From: Ixodes scapularis
Lineage: Eukaryota > Arthropoda > Arachnida > Ixodida > Ixodidae
Length of the DNA: 64,000 nt
Assembly (NCBI RefSeq): GCF_016920785.2
Contig: NW_024609836.1
Span: 5,574,406-5,638,405 of the forward strand
Direction of reading: 5' to 3'
Shown: piece by piece, positions 32,261 to 45,649 of the stretch
Numbering within the stretch: the stretch's first letter is position 1
How the letters are laid out: each line of letters opens with the position of its first letter
The notes under the pieces: model-generated
Database searches by the model: none
Seen by the model: the letters and a program-made list of their open reading frames with translations, nothing else
What the model was told of the DNA's origin: nothing
Made by a program: the position numbers and the translations under genes

Positions 32261-33710
32261 TTTCGTGGCAAATGAGAATGCGCGTTCCACTTTTAAAGGC
32301 GAAGGTTAAGCGTCCTCCAAGATTCTTTTTTGTTAAGAAAAACTAAGTAGTATTTCACGTTCTACTCGACATGGCAGCTTCTTAATTGGACACTCTCTGA
32401 CGGTTTGCGTGCGCAATCGTCAAAGTTCCGCCGCGCGCTCTTGTTTACTTTGTTTTCGTCCAGCAGACAGACACATAAAAGCAATGTTCCCCACATGAAA
32501 GAGGCAATAACAGACTTCTATATGCCTGAGAAGTTGTATGTGTGAGGAACACATAGTTATTTAAATTAGCTTCAAAATCAGGAATGTGTGTAAGGCTGTC
32601 CCATATCACTTACAACGTGGCTGTCTAGGATAAAAACGCCAGAAAAGGTTGGCAGAACATTTTTCAGATACTTTGGGGGGCATTGCTTTAGGGTGGTCGG
32701 CCACTTATTTATGTTGTCAAATATTCAGTTAGTAATTAAATATATTTTTATAACGATCAATAAATTTTACTTTATAAAGTTCCCATAACTGCTTGAGACC
32801 GACGCGGAAGGACGATACTCGAAACAACGCGAGCTGTGGAGTCTACGTAAAAGTGTTTTTTTGTTTGCTGATTGGCAGGGTGAAACATCGGGTTGCAGGG
32901 TACGGCAAAGAGGGCTCTGTGCTCACATAATAGATTGGAAGTCAAATACATGAAATGTTCAAAAATGGAGAGATAATTAATGTTATTTTTCTAAACAATC
33001 CCTTACAGAACGCCTTACTGCAAAAAGATATGTGTAAAAATGCACGCAATGAAATTTATATCTTTACATAAATAGGGCAAAGGACAGACAAAGATTCTCA
33101 AAATCTTAGTATAAATCACATTTTATCAGCTTTCATGATCTCGAAACTTAGCGAAATACTGCCTCGGGAGGCTAATGTTATATTCTGTTATACCTGCACT
33201 TGTTTTGGCCCTCACTTTAGAACACTATGCTTGAATAGTCATGCGCGCTAACATTTTTCTAGGCTGCCATATATCATCGCGAGACTGCTACAAAAATTGC
33301 ACAACTTTACAATTAGGACATCTATTGCTAGTGTTGCAAACATCACATTTCACCAGAAAGCTTAACTGTTTAACATGGTATGCACGTGACATTATCACAC
33401 TATAGACTGGTAGTCATTGTGATTTCTTCTTGCTGAGAAAATCGAATTCGATGGTGCAAAATGCATGCTGCAGGAGGTTCAAGCTCAGTGAAAGCCAAGT
33501 ATTTTAAAAGAACGTATTACTATTCTTTGTGCATCGTCGTGAGAAACGGCGCGAGCGTCTGGAACGACAAAAATGTGCTTTTTGGCAAGAGCCTTTTGCA
33601 CACAAAGTAGTTTCCGGGGTCACGCTTTTTGGTCTGCGCCAAAGATGCGCGGAAGAGGAACCTTTACAACACAATAGGTTTTTTAAAATTAACCCCCTCT
33701 TCCCCACAGA
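32261..33710. other. No gene recognised
   Basis: AT-rich sequence without recognisable coding or repeat structure. Confidence 0.5.
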
Positions 33711-33716
33711 CGCACG

Positions 33717-33795
<79 letters not shown>

Positions 33796-33828
33796 ACAAA
33801 CACACACACACACAAACACACACACACT
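33711..33828 (+). repeat. (CA)n microsatellite
   Basis: About 118 bp of CA dinucleotides, CG-interrupted at the start and with CAAACA interruptions toward the end. Threonine-histidine or cysteine-valine frames over it are artefacts. Confidence 0.97.
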
Positions 33829-35794
33829 TGTTTTTACAGCGCAGCTATTGGCCTCAAGATCGACCTAGTGGTGGCGCTACGGTCGCGCTATCATCATCAT
33901 CAAAGCGGGGATAGGAGAACGGCCGCCCCATAGACTCTCCACGTTCGCGCACGAGACGGCGTAGATTCTTGCGTTTATTTTGTCGCATACTATCGGTGGG
34001 AAAACAGTTCTAGCGGAAAAGGATGCGGTACTGTTCGGTGCTTCAGTGAAGATCGAATCCTGTTGCCAGCGTGCGGCCTAAATTTATATAATCGCTTGTG
34101 TGGGTGCGTCGTCTGCTCTAGGCAGACGTTGGAAAGCATGGATCACCACGACTGATGCCTGTCTCCGGCTGAACTGGAACATTTATGTTAAATATTTGTT
34201 CCTTTTAAAATGGATGTATCGGTTCATCAACGTGGGAATTAAAAAAAAAAAGAAACAATAAATTCCCACCCAGATAACATAAAACTGGTACTGTGGGCTG
34301 TGAAATCGCAGCTTCTATGCTTTTCTCTTTTTAACTTCTAGCTTTTGCAGTGATATATATATATATATATATTGAATGAAAATAAGTTAGCGCTGTATTG
34401 GAAATTGCCATGCTATTAAGTTCCTCTGCCCTTTTACTGTGCCGTAGTGAGGGTACGTTTTTTTGGAGTCTGAACAAATCTACTGCGTTGCGATGAGGAG
34501 AGTGTGTCTCTTCTAGTTACGATCTGCAAACTGCACGGTTGGCAGGACAACTGAAACAAGTGAAACAAACTGATCTAATATATCTGTCGTGACTGTAATA
34601 AACGAGTGTAACCGAGCAACGCAGCAATGTTCCTGTTATTAAATGCTTTTCTCGGTAGTGTGAGTTCACCCGCTTCAATTTTCCTGGTGAGGGCCGCAGA
34701 TGTCAAGAGGCTAATACTATAAATTTCTGGCTAAATAATCTTGTATTCAAACCCAGTAGACGCTGCAACCCCAACAAACGACGCGCACCACGCCACAGAC
34801 AGCATCGGCCGCAGTGATACTCTTTTACTGATGAGGGCTAGCGACCTTCACGAGACTTTCCGATCACCCTCCGCCCTCACCTAACGTATATCGGGACTGG
34901 GCAGTTCATCGATTAACGTTCAGATTATTCAAGTAATGCTGTAATTGCAATTTGTTTTTTTTTGCCGGTTAATTGGAGTCTTGAGCTGGAGAAAGTCAAC
35001 AAGCAGTAAAAAATGCCTGCTTTAGTATTTTTGGCGTCTTTATTTCTTTTGTGACTCAGGCTTGCACGATAAACCACTTCAGCTTGCTTTCCATTTCACC
35101 GAGGGTGATTATACTGTTTAAATGATAACTTAAAAATACTTCATTTTAAAAGGCTTCACGTGTTCATATTTAGAATGGGAATGAAATATGCCATTTATGA
35201 CATAGTAAAACCAGTAAAAAAGTGTAGTTTTAACGTCTTTCACGCAATATGACCGGCGAAAAATCTGTATACGGATTGATTGATTGATTAGTCTACGAAA
35301 GGATAGCGATCAGTCGGGTTAATTTTCTAATCAAACCACAGACCCACTCAACATTCAATGCTTTATGAAAGCCACGGTTTGTGCGAGATAACAAAAATAC
35401 GTGGGAACAGCGAATGTATACAAACCAACACACTAAGATTATGGAAGCTTTCGACTTAATAATAATCGCTTTGCTGAATTTCTACGCATGGGAAACGATA
35501 TGACACAATCTTTAGTAAGAAGAAACGGAAACAAAAATATAAAGCATTTAATAAGGAATGTTAAGCTCAGCCTGAAACGAGCTTGCGTCGTCGAGATCCA
35601 TGCTTCTGAGCGTGCGCCCGTAGCAGACGACGCACGGCGGTATCCCCGCTTTCGTGCGTTTCCAATTTCGGCCGCACGGTGGCGACACGGTTCGATCTCG
35701 AATCGAATTAAGGGCTAGTTGCCCCAGTATCGTGTCCGTCAGCAAACAAATTACGACACTAAACTCTGGACAGCTACCGACAGCTATACGTGAC
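33829..35794. other. No gene recognised; (TA)n at 34353-34372
   Basis: A short TA microsatellite; otherwise no recognisable features. Confidence 0.5.
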
Positions 35795-35841
35795 GACGGC
35801 AACCAGACAACCGGCTTGCTGGTTGTCTGGTTGCCGCCGTC
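35795..35841. repeat. Short hairpin
   Basis: GACGGCAACCAGACAACC pairs with GGTTGTCTGGTTGCC(G)CCGTC around an 8-base loop, with one extra base. It could be a small foldback or a transcribed hairpin. Confidence 0.6.
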
Positions 35842-35865
35842 GCGCATAGATGGCGGCAACCTCTC

Positions 35866-35968
35866 CAGCCTTTCCACTCTGGCTTGTCGACCTGCGACCG
35901 GCCATTACTTCATTCCCGCCATAGCACAGCTTCGCTGGTCTTCCTTCTTCACCAGAGTGGAAAGGCTG
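35866..35968. repeat. 17-bp inverted repeat
   Basis: CAGCCTTTCCACTCTGG (35866-35882) and its exact reverse complement at 35952-35968, 69 bases apart. No target duplication is obvious. Confidence 0.55.
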
Positions 35969-38900
35969 ATAGTATTCCTGAGAAATTGCCTTCTCCGTTC
36001 GTGTGTGCGAATTCGACAATTTTAGTTTTCACTTGTTAACAGCAACCCTTCACTGCTTTTATTTTGCACCCCGTGAAGTTTAAAGGGGTCATAAAACGAT
36101 ATCGGGTTGGGATGTTCATGACTTTTCCGAGGCGTACTGGTCCTAGTCTGACGCAAGTGTACTCGCACAGGCCGCCACTGATTCAGAAGCTTCTTTGTCG
36201 CGGTGAAATTGCGAAGATTAAATGAGACTATTTGTTTTAGTCTTGCCTTCCCAAGCATTGATGTCGCAATTGTAGGGTCAAAACCACCCGCCTGACGACA
36301 GTCGAGCGCGGCTCATTGATTGAACACGAGAAGTGCGTGAGCACTGTACATCGGCTCGCAACAAGCAATGCCTCGGCGAGCACTCGGGTAGTGGCTCGTG
36401 TCCAACCACTGCGGTAATGAGAATAGCCAAACAGAATGCTGTGAGCTGAGCACGCGTTTTCTTTCTTTCCAACGCCAGCGCGGGGGTATGATTAACGTTG
36501 GCGGGATAAGACAGGCACCAGGCCACGTGGCCGCTTCTGGCTCCAAGTTGAGAGAGTGAACGATGCTCATATTTCTCTAACTTTTTGGTGACTGCCATTG
36601 CCTAGAAAAAAGAGCAAAGCCAAGTTCAATCAGTTATTAACGTTAGGGAGTGATCCTGAGTAGAATTTAGTGATGTATAGAAATCTTTTAATAGCTTCTT
36701 TAAGCAAAATGCACCTGGTGTCGAAACTTGGGGAATAACTTGAGAACGACGCTCGTGTGAGACTTACAGCGACTGCCTTTGCTCGGCTGTCCCTCTAAGG
36801 TCACTAAAATCTTTTTTTTAAAGTATTCCTTCCATACACACATGTAGTTCTATGGTACACTGTTAGCAAAAATAACACGCCCAGACGAGTAAACCGTTGT
36901 CCCATAGCGGACACGTCGAAACCTGTTCGTTTTACACGAGGCCATCTGTGTTTTTCGTCTACACATGAGGTGCTGTGTAAACTTAACACGCTACACCGTG
37001 TCTGCCTTCCGCAAAACCGTTTCAAGCGTGTTCCTTATGAAACATGGCGGCCAGCGGCCGAGAACAGGCGAGAGACGAGCCCAACGAGCCGCGCGCCTTT
37101 CAGCCGAATTGAAAGCACAAAGGGCGCGTTAGTTCTCGTTCGATGTCTTTTATACACAGTAAAGTCTCCAAGCGGCGGACGTAGCTACTTGCAAAGGTAC
37201 ATACGTGCGTTGTCGGCGGTCGGCGGCGTCGGTAGCTTCAACAAGCCGCTAAACAAACAAAAAAAAAAAAAAAAACGAGTGCCGAACTCACATGGATAAA
37301 TAACTTGAGCAAACTATTTAGAATCGGGCGGTAACTTGCGCCACCAATCGAGATTTCTAGCAGCTTGTTTAAAAAAAAAAGACGAGTCTGTCAACTTTGC
37401 GAACGACCACGACTACACAGCAACCCTACATACAACGCAGGCAACACAGCACACGGCTACACAGCACCGACATGTACACAAACACAACAACCGACACTAC
37501 GCCCGACAGTTCCTACTCGATATCCATTTCTCCCCGCGGCGCATATAAGCTTGACATCTGCGGGTGAGCTCTTTGGTCGCTGACCATTACAGATTTATAG
37601 AAGAATACACAAAACACGGCGCAATGGACAGCCGTTTGTTAGAACTGTTTGCATTTAAAAAGTATGGAGGCAAAATCCATAATGTTAGTCCGTTGCAATA
37701 AATAACGATATGTTAACAATAAATCTTAAACCGGTCATGAAAAAGTTCAAATTTTTGTTATTTTCTTGCTTGTACAGTGTTATGAGCAGTCCGACTAGCT
37801 TGAATCGATAGGAAAACAAATTATTGGGATTTTGTCATTACGTATACAATAATAAATGGAAATGATCTTTGCGCAAATCATTTTTTATATATTTTTGTGA
37901 AGGACATCCGGACATCCACCCAACACTTCACTTCCGCTAGTTGCAGCAGTTGCAGTACGGGAGCAGACGCCTTCACTTTTGGGGCTTTTTGATAAGTTTG
38001 TTGTCGTATGTCGTGTCGGTGTCGAGAAGAGCGGTGGGGCTTGGGAGTTTGTGACCGGTGTTATTCGTGAACACTGGTGTGGGGCGCTGATGCGTCTTTT
38101 TTTTATACTGCCACCACCCCGAACTTTGAAGATACACGGGCCCGTAGCAGTGCATTATGCTGAATCGCGAGCTCCTTCTCTGTTGACGTCGCTTTCCTGG
38201 TACCACTCATGGATACTGCAAGCGTTTAAACAGTGTGCACCGTCTCGCCTACATCCCCGGTGACGTACTCGACCTGTTGAAACTTATTGCTTCCGTCATT
38301 TTAGAGTACGCAAGGCAGTTATCTCGTTGGTCTGGTTTCGGTTATAAAAGCAAGGCAAAACGCTCGTAGTTCCCGCCCTCAGTACACGTTGGACATCTTC
38401 CACACTTTGACACCGGATAACTGAATGAACGAGGATTTACATTCACTTCCGAGGTTACTCTCGCCGCTTCCTTACCGTTGAGCAGCAGGATGAGCTGGCG
38501 ACAAGCCGCGGATGAAAGGCTTGAGCATCAACAGCGCAAGCGCACTCGGTGCCTGTGCGGGCGACGCGGGTTTCTGTCAACCGGGAGGCCAGCACAAACC
38601 GTGACCGTTCCAGCTCTTCGTCATGACACGGTGTTGCAGAGAGCAAAGTAAAAAACAGCTACACAGATCACCGAAGCAAACGACTGCTATCTTAAATCTT
38701 GGCTTGTGATTGCGCCTTTGTAGTAGATCATCTTATTCGTTTTGCTGGAGAGACGCGAACGACGGCCATAACAAAATCGCTTGCATATTCCGCATATCTC
38801 ACAAAAGCATTTACCCTGTCACCTTGCGAAAAGCGCGAAACACGGAGTCCGCACCGTCCTAAGCTTCCCGTTTTTTACCTGCTTTAGAGCAGTTTGTACC

Positions 38901-40039
38901 TGCTAGTAGATATGCCTACTGAAACTGAAACAGGGCAGTGCCAGAGAGAAAGAGACAAAGTTGAGAAAGCTTGCCCGCTCTCCAATTTCTCAACTCTCAA
39001 GTGATTGTACCATAATAAGTGCACCAACGCGTCTTCCAAAATAAAGAAAGAGCACTACGTTCACAACATAAAAAATGGTCTCAGTACATGCATCTGTGGG
39101 CAGGTAGGAAACCTTGCCCTAATTTATTCACGCCGCATGATTGGCGCTACAAACTCGTTGCAGGACCGAATCATCTACTCAAGCGGTGTGCGTCGCCATG
39201 CAAACGCAGTCCAACACGAAGCATAAAAAACGGCAGATTTAAGACAACAATCCGGAGTCCATTATTCAATTAAAACAACGTAATTTTGTTGAAAACGCCC
39301 GCTGCTTCTTACTCACGGTATGTGTCGGGATACTTCCACAGTTTGAAACGGAACGAAGGAAGATTTACTTTTAAAAACGCTCGCTGAGTCCTCCCGAACC
39401 AGCTGGACCGGATCAGCTGACGACGACGGGACTGTACCCGTTAAACCTCCATTACGCAACAAACAATTTGCGCTCCGTGTTAAAAGCGTGGTTCAAACAG
39501 ACCCGGAATACAAAGCACCGCACCACACACGACGAATGTTTCAGCACTTTTTCGCATCGCCGGGTTGCGCCAAACAGAACGAGATCGCCGAAGTCAACGC
39601 CGCGCTGTCGTGAACCTTGACTGTCTGTACGTGAGGAGACCATTATTTTTCTGATCCGGCGCAATTTTGACAACTTGTGAAGTTTGGTTGCTCCAATGAC
39701 TGCTGTGGCCACGAACGCCCGCCACGACGCAATCTCCTTCAATCGGCGGCATCTTGGCTTCTGCATGGAGGCTCCGTGTGCCAAGGCGAGCTAGAGGACA
39801 GCTAGCGTGTGAGGAAATCAGTATTTTTCTCATCCGGAGCGGTTTTGTTCCACATTTATTTAGCTGAACTTTGCATAGTTGTGCCCGGATGCAGTGCAGT
39901 GCCCGCCGGCATGCTTGCGCCCGGATCTAGTGCTATACCCGGCGGTAGCGTCTAAGACGAAGCACGGGAGATATTGCTTGAGAGGTGTTGCAACTCCTGA
40001 CAGCTGACAGTGCGTGAGTGAATGCTGTGTGAATGGCAT
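35969..40039. other. No gene recognised
   Basis: About 4 kb without domain-bearing frames. The end GGTACACTGTTAGCAA at 36854-36869 recurs inverted near 44593-44608, so two copies of one repeat family may be present. Two A-runs lie at 37260-37276 and 37371-37380. Confidence 0.45.
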
Positions 40040-40371
40040 GCATGGTTTTTCGTTTTTTTTGTGTGTGTTTTAACTGTCTTTAATGTGTTAGAACTTTTAT
40101 TTATATTTTTTTTATTATATATGTTTTGTGTATTTCTAGGGCCCTAGTGGCTTTGTGACCGTTTTAGTTTTGTTTGGGGTTTTAATGTATTGCATTGTAA
40201 GTTGTACTACAATGTATTGTATGGGGGGTACTGTGTTGTAGTGTAAGATTTTGCGGTTTTGAAAGTGTGGGGTGTTTTTGACGAGCCACTGATTAAGTGG
40301 TTCTAGCATTATTGTGTGTTGTACGGGGGTTGATTGGTAACAAAGTCTGTCGCACTCCATATTGGTTCAAT
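40040..40371 (+). promoter_or_regulatory. Probable 5' UTR of the R2-type element
   Basis: A T/G-rich leader preceding the start ATG, with a base composition that matches the element and not the sequence before it. The 5' boundary was not found, and there is no target duplication to mark it. Confidence 0.35.
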
Positions 40372-43300
40372 ATGGATGCCCCCGTTGCATGCTCTGTTGA
40401 GTGCCCGAACTGTGGCCGTCTGTACAGGCCGAGAGGATTGGCTAGTCATTGACGGAAGTGTGATAGAGAGAATTTAAATAATGATATTGTAGTTACAAAG
40501 AAAGTTAATGCTAGATGGTCTAGTGAAGAGTCCTATTTTCTTGCGAGGACAGAAACAGAGGCTCTTCTTCGGGGAGCCAAGCCGAGGGAGATTCATAAAA
40601 TGTTGTGCGGACTGTTTGTGGGGGATGAAGACAAATTATCTGAGGGTGAAAATTGTAGGACTGCTGGGTTAATTAAGGGCCAAAGAAGAAAACAGGATCA
40701 TAAAAATTTGGTTCAGAGACTTGTTGCGGAGGGGAAAAGTTTAACTGTTCCCCCAGAGGCGAGTCGTGGAACTAGGAGACAGCGTGGAGGCGAGGCACTG
40801 GAGTCTGCTCGGGAGGATTTGGAGGTTGAGGGGGCTACGGCTGAGGTTTGTGGCACTCTTAACAGTCATGACAACGACTCCGTAGAGGATCAGCCATCTG
40901 CTGACGGCTTACTATCTGGCGATGCCAGTGGTATCGATACTGAAAATCCTGATCTTTTTCTTGGAAAGTCTAGGTTAGTGGATTGGTTAGATGCAAGCTG
41001 TAAGAATGGAAAGAGCACAGAGGAAAAGGCTCTGAATAGAGTAAATCGACAGGCTCTTCGAGGCGAGCCTTTTGCAGTGGATTTATATAGAATTTTGTGT
41101 AAATATGAACATCAACAGCAGGAAGCTAACCAACCACCTAGAGAGGAGCATCTGAGTAACAGAAAGGCCAGAGCTAAAGAGTACCGAATAATTCAAAACC
41201 TGTATCTTAAAAATCGGAAAGTCTGTGCCCAGAGAGTACTTGATGGTGTCAATGAAGATAGTGCTGCCCCAGAGGAATTGGTGAATTACTGGTACCAGGT
41301 AATGAACCTAAGAGGGGAAGAACGGCAGCAGTTATCGGAAAAATTCTGTAATGCGCCAGATGTGACCGTGGAGCCTATATCGGCGCAGGAGTTGACGGAG
41401 GCTCTCCCGAGTCACTCAAGTGCACCAGGTCCTGAGGGCCTCTCAGTCAAGGAGTTTAAAGCTATTCCTAGGACTTTTTTGACAAAACTGTTCAACCTTT
41501 TTTTATGGTGGGGGCGGTTGCCACTTAAATTGGCCAATGCTAAAACAATTTTTATTCCAAAGACAGAGAGGTCTTCTAACCCAGCGGATTTTAGACCAAT
41601 TTCTATTGGATCGGTTATTTTGAGAACCTTCCATAAGATAATTGACAGACGTCTCAGGAACATAGTCCACCTTGTGGATGAACGGCGTGCTTTTAAAAGT
41701 ACTGACGGATGTTTTGAGAATATAATGCTGTTGAGTACGCTTATTAAAACTAGTCATGCATCAGGGCGAAGCTTGTATATGGCAAGTGTTGACTTGTCCA
41801 AGGCTTTTGATTGTGCAACTCATACTGCTATAATGAATGCTCTTGCTCACCATCATATGGTTGAACGGTCTGTGCTCAGTTACCTTCAGAGGTTTTACGA
41901 TTGCTCGTCTACTCAACTGCAGCACGGAGGAGTAAAAAGAGTAGTTAAGCCGGGAAGAAATGTCCGGCAGGGTGACCCGTAATCGCCATTGCTTTTTAAT
42001 ACAGTGTTAAATGAATTTTTGTCTGAAATTCCTAAGGAATTCGGGGTTCGCCTAGGAGATCAAAGTTGCTCCTCTTTAGCCTTCGCTGACGACCTTATGC
42101 TTCTGGCCGAGTCAGCGAAGGGCCTCCAGTTTCTGCTGGACCAGCTCGAAGAGTTTTTGTGTGTTAGGGGCTTTACGGTTAATGTTCCGAAATCTTCCAC
42201 ACTGAGTCTAGTTGGAATTACAGGGAATCAAAAAGTAAAGGTGTGTCCACTCGAATTTAGAATTCAGGGAGAAGTATTGCACCCGCTGGGGTGTACAGAG
42301 ACGTGGAAGTATTTAGGCGTTGAGCTAAATAGTATTGGAGAGATTCGGCTTAAGGAAATAAATTTTGAGGAATTAATTTCGAGACTCGAAAAGGCACCGC
42401 TGAAGTCCCAACAAAAGAATAATCTTTTGGTTTTTTACCTGGTTCCACGTCTTATTTACGGTTTAGTTATGGGAGTGAAATCTAAGGCCTTTTTGGCTCA
42501 ACTGGACCGTAGAATTCGAGCCGCAGTGAGGCTCTTCCTCCATCTACCTCGGGACACACCGCTGGCATTTTTTTATGCTGCAGTTGGAGACGGCGGCCTC
42601 TGGGTCAATTGTCTTGTGACAATGATCCCTAGAATTCGGCGTGCCAGGGTGCTGGCTGTGGCTGAAAAGGACGATGCAATGTTGAGGAGCCTTGTGTCCA
42701 CTCACGCTTGGAGTGAGGAGGTGGAAAGGGCAGAAAAATATGTAAAGTTCAAAAATATATCAATAGAGACAAGGAATCGAAAACGCAACTTTTGGCGAGG
42801 CCAGTTGTTGAAAATGGTGGACACTAAGGGGTTGGCAGAAGCACGTTCGTGCGTGGTAGCGTCCTTTGTCCGTAACCCTCCGCTGTTTCTGACTGGGAGG
42901 GAGTACGTGGATCTAATCAAACTTAGAGCCCACGCGCTCCCGACCAAGACGAGATGTGCGAGGGGTCGGGCAAAGGATACACGTTGCAGGGCTGGTTGTC
43001 TCTTCCCCGAAACACAAACGCATGTTGTTCAGGTATGCCCAAGAACTTATGCGCCGAGACTGGAGCGACATAACTGTGTTGCGAATTGGGTGGCGGAAAA
43101 GGCTAGAGTTGAGGGATGGATTGTCACGGAGGAACCGAGGGTGGTTGTTGGAGATGAAGTAAGATATCCAGATTTAGTTTTAGTAAAAGATGGTAAAGCT
43201 TCGGTTGTTGATATTCAAGTGGTAGGGGAATATAAATCATTAAACTCTTTAAATGAGGATAAGATTCGTAAATATTCTGGTGAAGCGTTTATTAGGGCTA

Positions 43301-43503
43301 TTAAATTGTCTTTCTCGGTGTCCTCGGTGACGGTTCATGCCGTAACAGCAACTGAGAGAGGACTAGTTTGTCCCAGGTCTGCTGATTTTCTGTTATCCCT
43401 TGGATTTTCACAGGGGAATGTTTCATCCCTGACACTGAAGGTCCTACGGGGAACGCTCAGTTGTTTTTATCATTTTATGCGTGGGACTAATCGCAGTGTT
43501 TGA
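40372..43503 (+). pseudogene. R2-type LINE ORF (zinc finger, Myb-like, RT, restriction-like endonuclease), two stops
   Basis: One frame of 1044 codons starting MDAPVACSVECPNCGRLYR, interrupted only by TGA (40450-40452) and TAA (41980-41982). N terminus: a CCHC zinc finger (CPNC...ASH...C, containing the TGA), then a Myb-like segment (RWSSEESYFLARTETEALLRG). These bind target DNA in R2 proteins. RT: HSSAPGPEGLSVKEF, ADFRPISIGSV, SVDLSKAFDCA (motif A), NVRQGDP then the TAA, and AFADDLML (motif C, FADD). C terminus: the R2-type CCHC (CRAGC...HVVQVC), then a PD-D/E-like nuclease RYPDLVLVKDGKASVVDIQV. R2 elements normally insert in 28S rDNA, but the flanks here are not rDNA. It could be an R2-clade relative with another target or a stray copy. 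Confidence 0.9.
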
Positions 43504-45038
43504 TGTATTTGTGATGGATTTGAAGATTGCAAGAAATATGGACTTTAGATTTTATATAAAGATGTATGTATTTGTTCATTATTGTATAATGATGAATTGA
43601 AGTGTGTTTTATGGTTTTTATGTTGTGGGGAAATACACAGTGAGGGCATGATGCAGAGCCGTGCATACTTAAGGTTAAGCTTCCTCAAAAAGCGAATGTA
43701 TTGAACTTGTTCAATAAACAGAATTGCGAACTCGTGGACCCTGTGACTCCCTTCGCTTTCAAAGCACACACGACGATTACGAATGCTACTTTCCGTCTTC
43801 CAGGAACATCACGGGGGCACTTCTCCGGTCACGTCTTCACTATGTGCTCGCAAACTCCGAAGCTCTATCCGAAGCTTCTCGCGTCCCGTCAAACCAAAAC
43901 AGTAGCGGCGCCATGTGTACTTGCCAGATTTTCTCCGGTCAAACAAAAACAACGAAAGCCAACCGGCGCTTGCTTCCAGCGTACATCGGCGTTGCGCTTG
44001 CGCCGTGGCCAGATCGCTTGCAGTTGAAGGTTGAAGCAAAAACGAAACCAATTGCAATGTCACGTGTTCACATCGAGTACACGCTCTTTATATCCATTTT
44101 AACTGTTTGTAACGAATAATTAGACCCATGACTTTATTTGTGGTGTCTAAGAAACTGTTATCAGGACCCCTAAACTAAATACAAACATGGGCGACATGAG
44201 GGAAGCCGCATTGCCATCGACCAGAAGATGGCGGCGAGCACGGTAAGCGCGGGTTTCGCCAACGTCCTGCGACATGGCGCAATTGCTTTTGGTGCATATC
44301 TGTCTCCAAAACATGTTTCTTTCCGCGGCATTTGTCTTGACGGTCCTTTCTAAGTGTGTCCCCAAGCATTCCGGTGCTTCGATAGCCGGCAATGCCGCGG
44401 TCGTCGCCGGGGGCGATGCGTGTTATCGAGGTCGGCTACACGGTTATGCGTGTATGACCGAACCAAAACACGTTTTTTACAACCTGGCATGATTTCTGAA
44501 CGAATTATCCGTTACTCATCGTGTAAATTTATGGTAATTTGTGTAAATAGCGTGTTTTTCACCCCAAATATTCGCCAAATGCACGGGACTTGCTAACAGT
44601 GTACCTCATATTAATAAGTTGCATTTAGACATTTCAATACTTCTCGGGGACATCTTTCGGATGCAGCTCGACAGCAACGAAAAAATGTTTGGGTGCCTCA
44701 ATGATGTAAAATTGGTCGTGCAACATTTTTTGTACTTTCAACAAATACTGCTAAGAAGTAACCCGCGACGTTTATACTTGCGAAAATATGCATTAGTTTT
44801 CCCCTCCGCGCAATAGCAGATGCAGACAAATTAAAGGAAAGAGACAGCTGGTCGATCCCCTCCTCAACTTGCAATTTGAAAAAGCGGCCACGTGATCTGA
44901 CGCTAATTATATACCGTTCATCATAGTCATGCCCTATAGGCGCTAGGGTTTGGAAAGCAAAAGCTTGGGCTGAGCTTCAGACATAAGCCGTTACCCGAAT
45001 GTTTGACGATGCTGACTGTCAAGAACCCGTGCGCACGA
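43504..45038. other. R2-type 3' UTR, then unassigned sequence
   Basis: The first ~200 bp after the stop is T/G-rich and resembles the element; the end is uncertain (AATAAA near 43713). Further on, an ATGGCGGCGAGCACG followed by GTAAGC (44227-44247) could be a first exon with a splice donor, but nothing else supports it. The repeat end TTGCTAACAGTGTACC lies at 44593-44608. Confidence 0.35.
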
Positions 45039-45296
45039 CTATACTCCGCGACAACTTTTCTTGGCAATGCAGTGGAAGGTACAGGCCCGCGTCCCCTCTC
45101 CCATTTGGAGTGTACGCAGGCTCTCCTCCTCTCCCCGGAAATGGGGGAGGACCTGCGTACACCCCGGAAATGCAGCCCCCATTTTGAGCGTACGCAGGCC
45201 CCCGGAAATGGGGGCCTGCGTACGCTCAAAATGGGAGAGGGGACGCGGGCCTGTACCTTCCACTGCATTGCCAAGAAAAGTTGTCGCGGAGTATAG
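45039..45296. repeat. 258-bp foldback element
   Basis: Left arm CTATACTCCGCGACAACTTT... (45039-45120) is repeated in reverse complement at 45214-45296, over more than 80 bp with few mismatches. The middle holds smaller palindromes (GTACGCAGGCCC...GGGCCTGCGTAC type). No target duplication is clear. Confidence 0.8.
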
Positions 45297-45312
45297 GTGT
45301 TAGGAAAGTCGC

Positions 45313-45490
45313 TGACGTCACGGTGTCACGTGACTCGGCGCAAAATTGTGATGTTACGTCACGCTGTGAACAAGGCGAATACATCTAGTGACTTCCTCAA
45401 ATTAAATCGAATTGACGCAGTGAGTGACGTGACGTCATGAGGCATTATTTGACAACATGTATTGACACAATGACGTCACGTGACAACGTG
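45313..45490. promoter_or_regulatory. Cluster of CRE/E-box-like palindromes
   Basis: Three perfect TGACGTCA sites (45313-45320, 45430-45437, 45471-45478), with GTCACGTGAC at 45325-45334 and another CACGTGAC at 45477-45484. These match bZIP and bHLH recognition palindromes. No adjacent gene was found, so function is unproven. Confidence 0.4.
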
Positions 45491-45649
45491 ACACATGCTT
45501 AATCATAGTGCCAATACAAAAGCGCCACGAAAGCCCACAACTTACCATATTCTGTATATGACAATATGATCAATAGAAATACAGCCGCCAATTTTTTATT
45601 CCCATATGTTCATTTTGTGATACTAACAAAAAATAAAAAAATAAAAAAA

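Noticed and set aside
33504..33933. Long Thr-His and Cys-Val frames
   Set aside because: Pure translation of the CA microsatellite.
40372..43740. 28S rDNA flanking the R2-type element
   Set aside because: No sequence resembling the conserved 28S insertion site was seen on either side.
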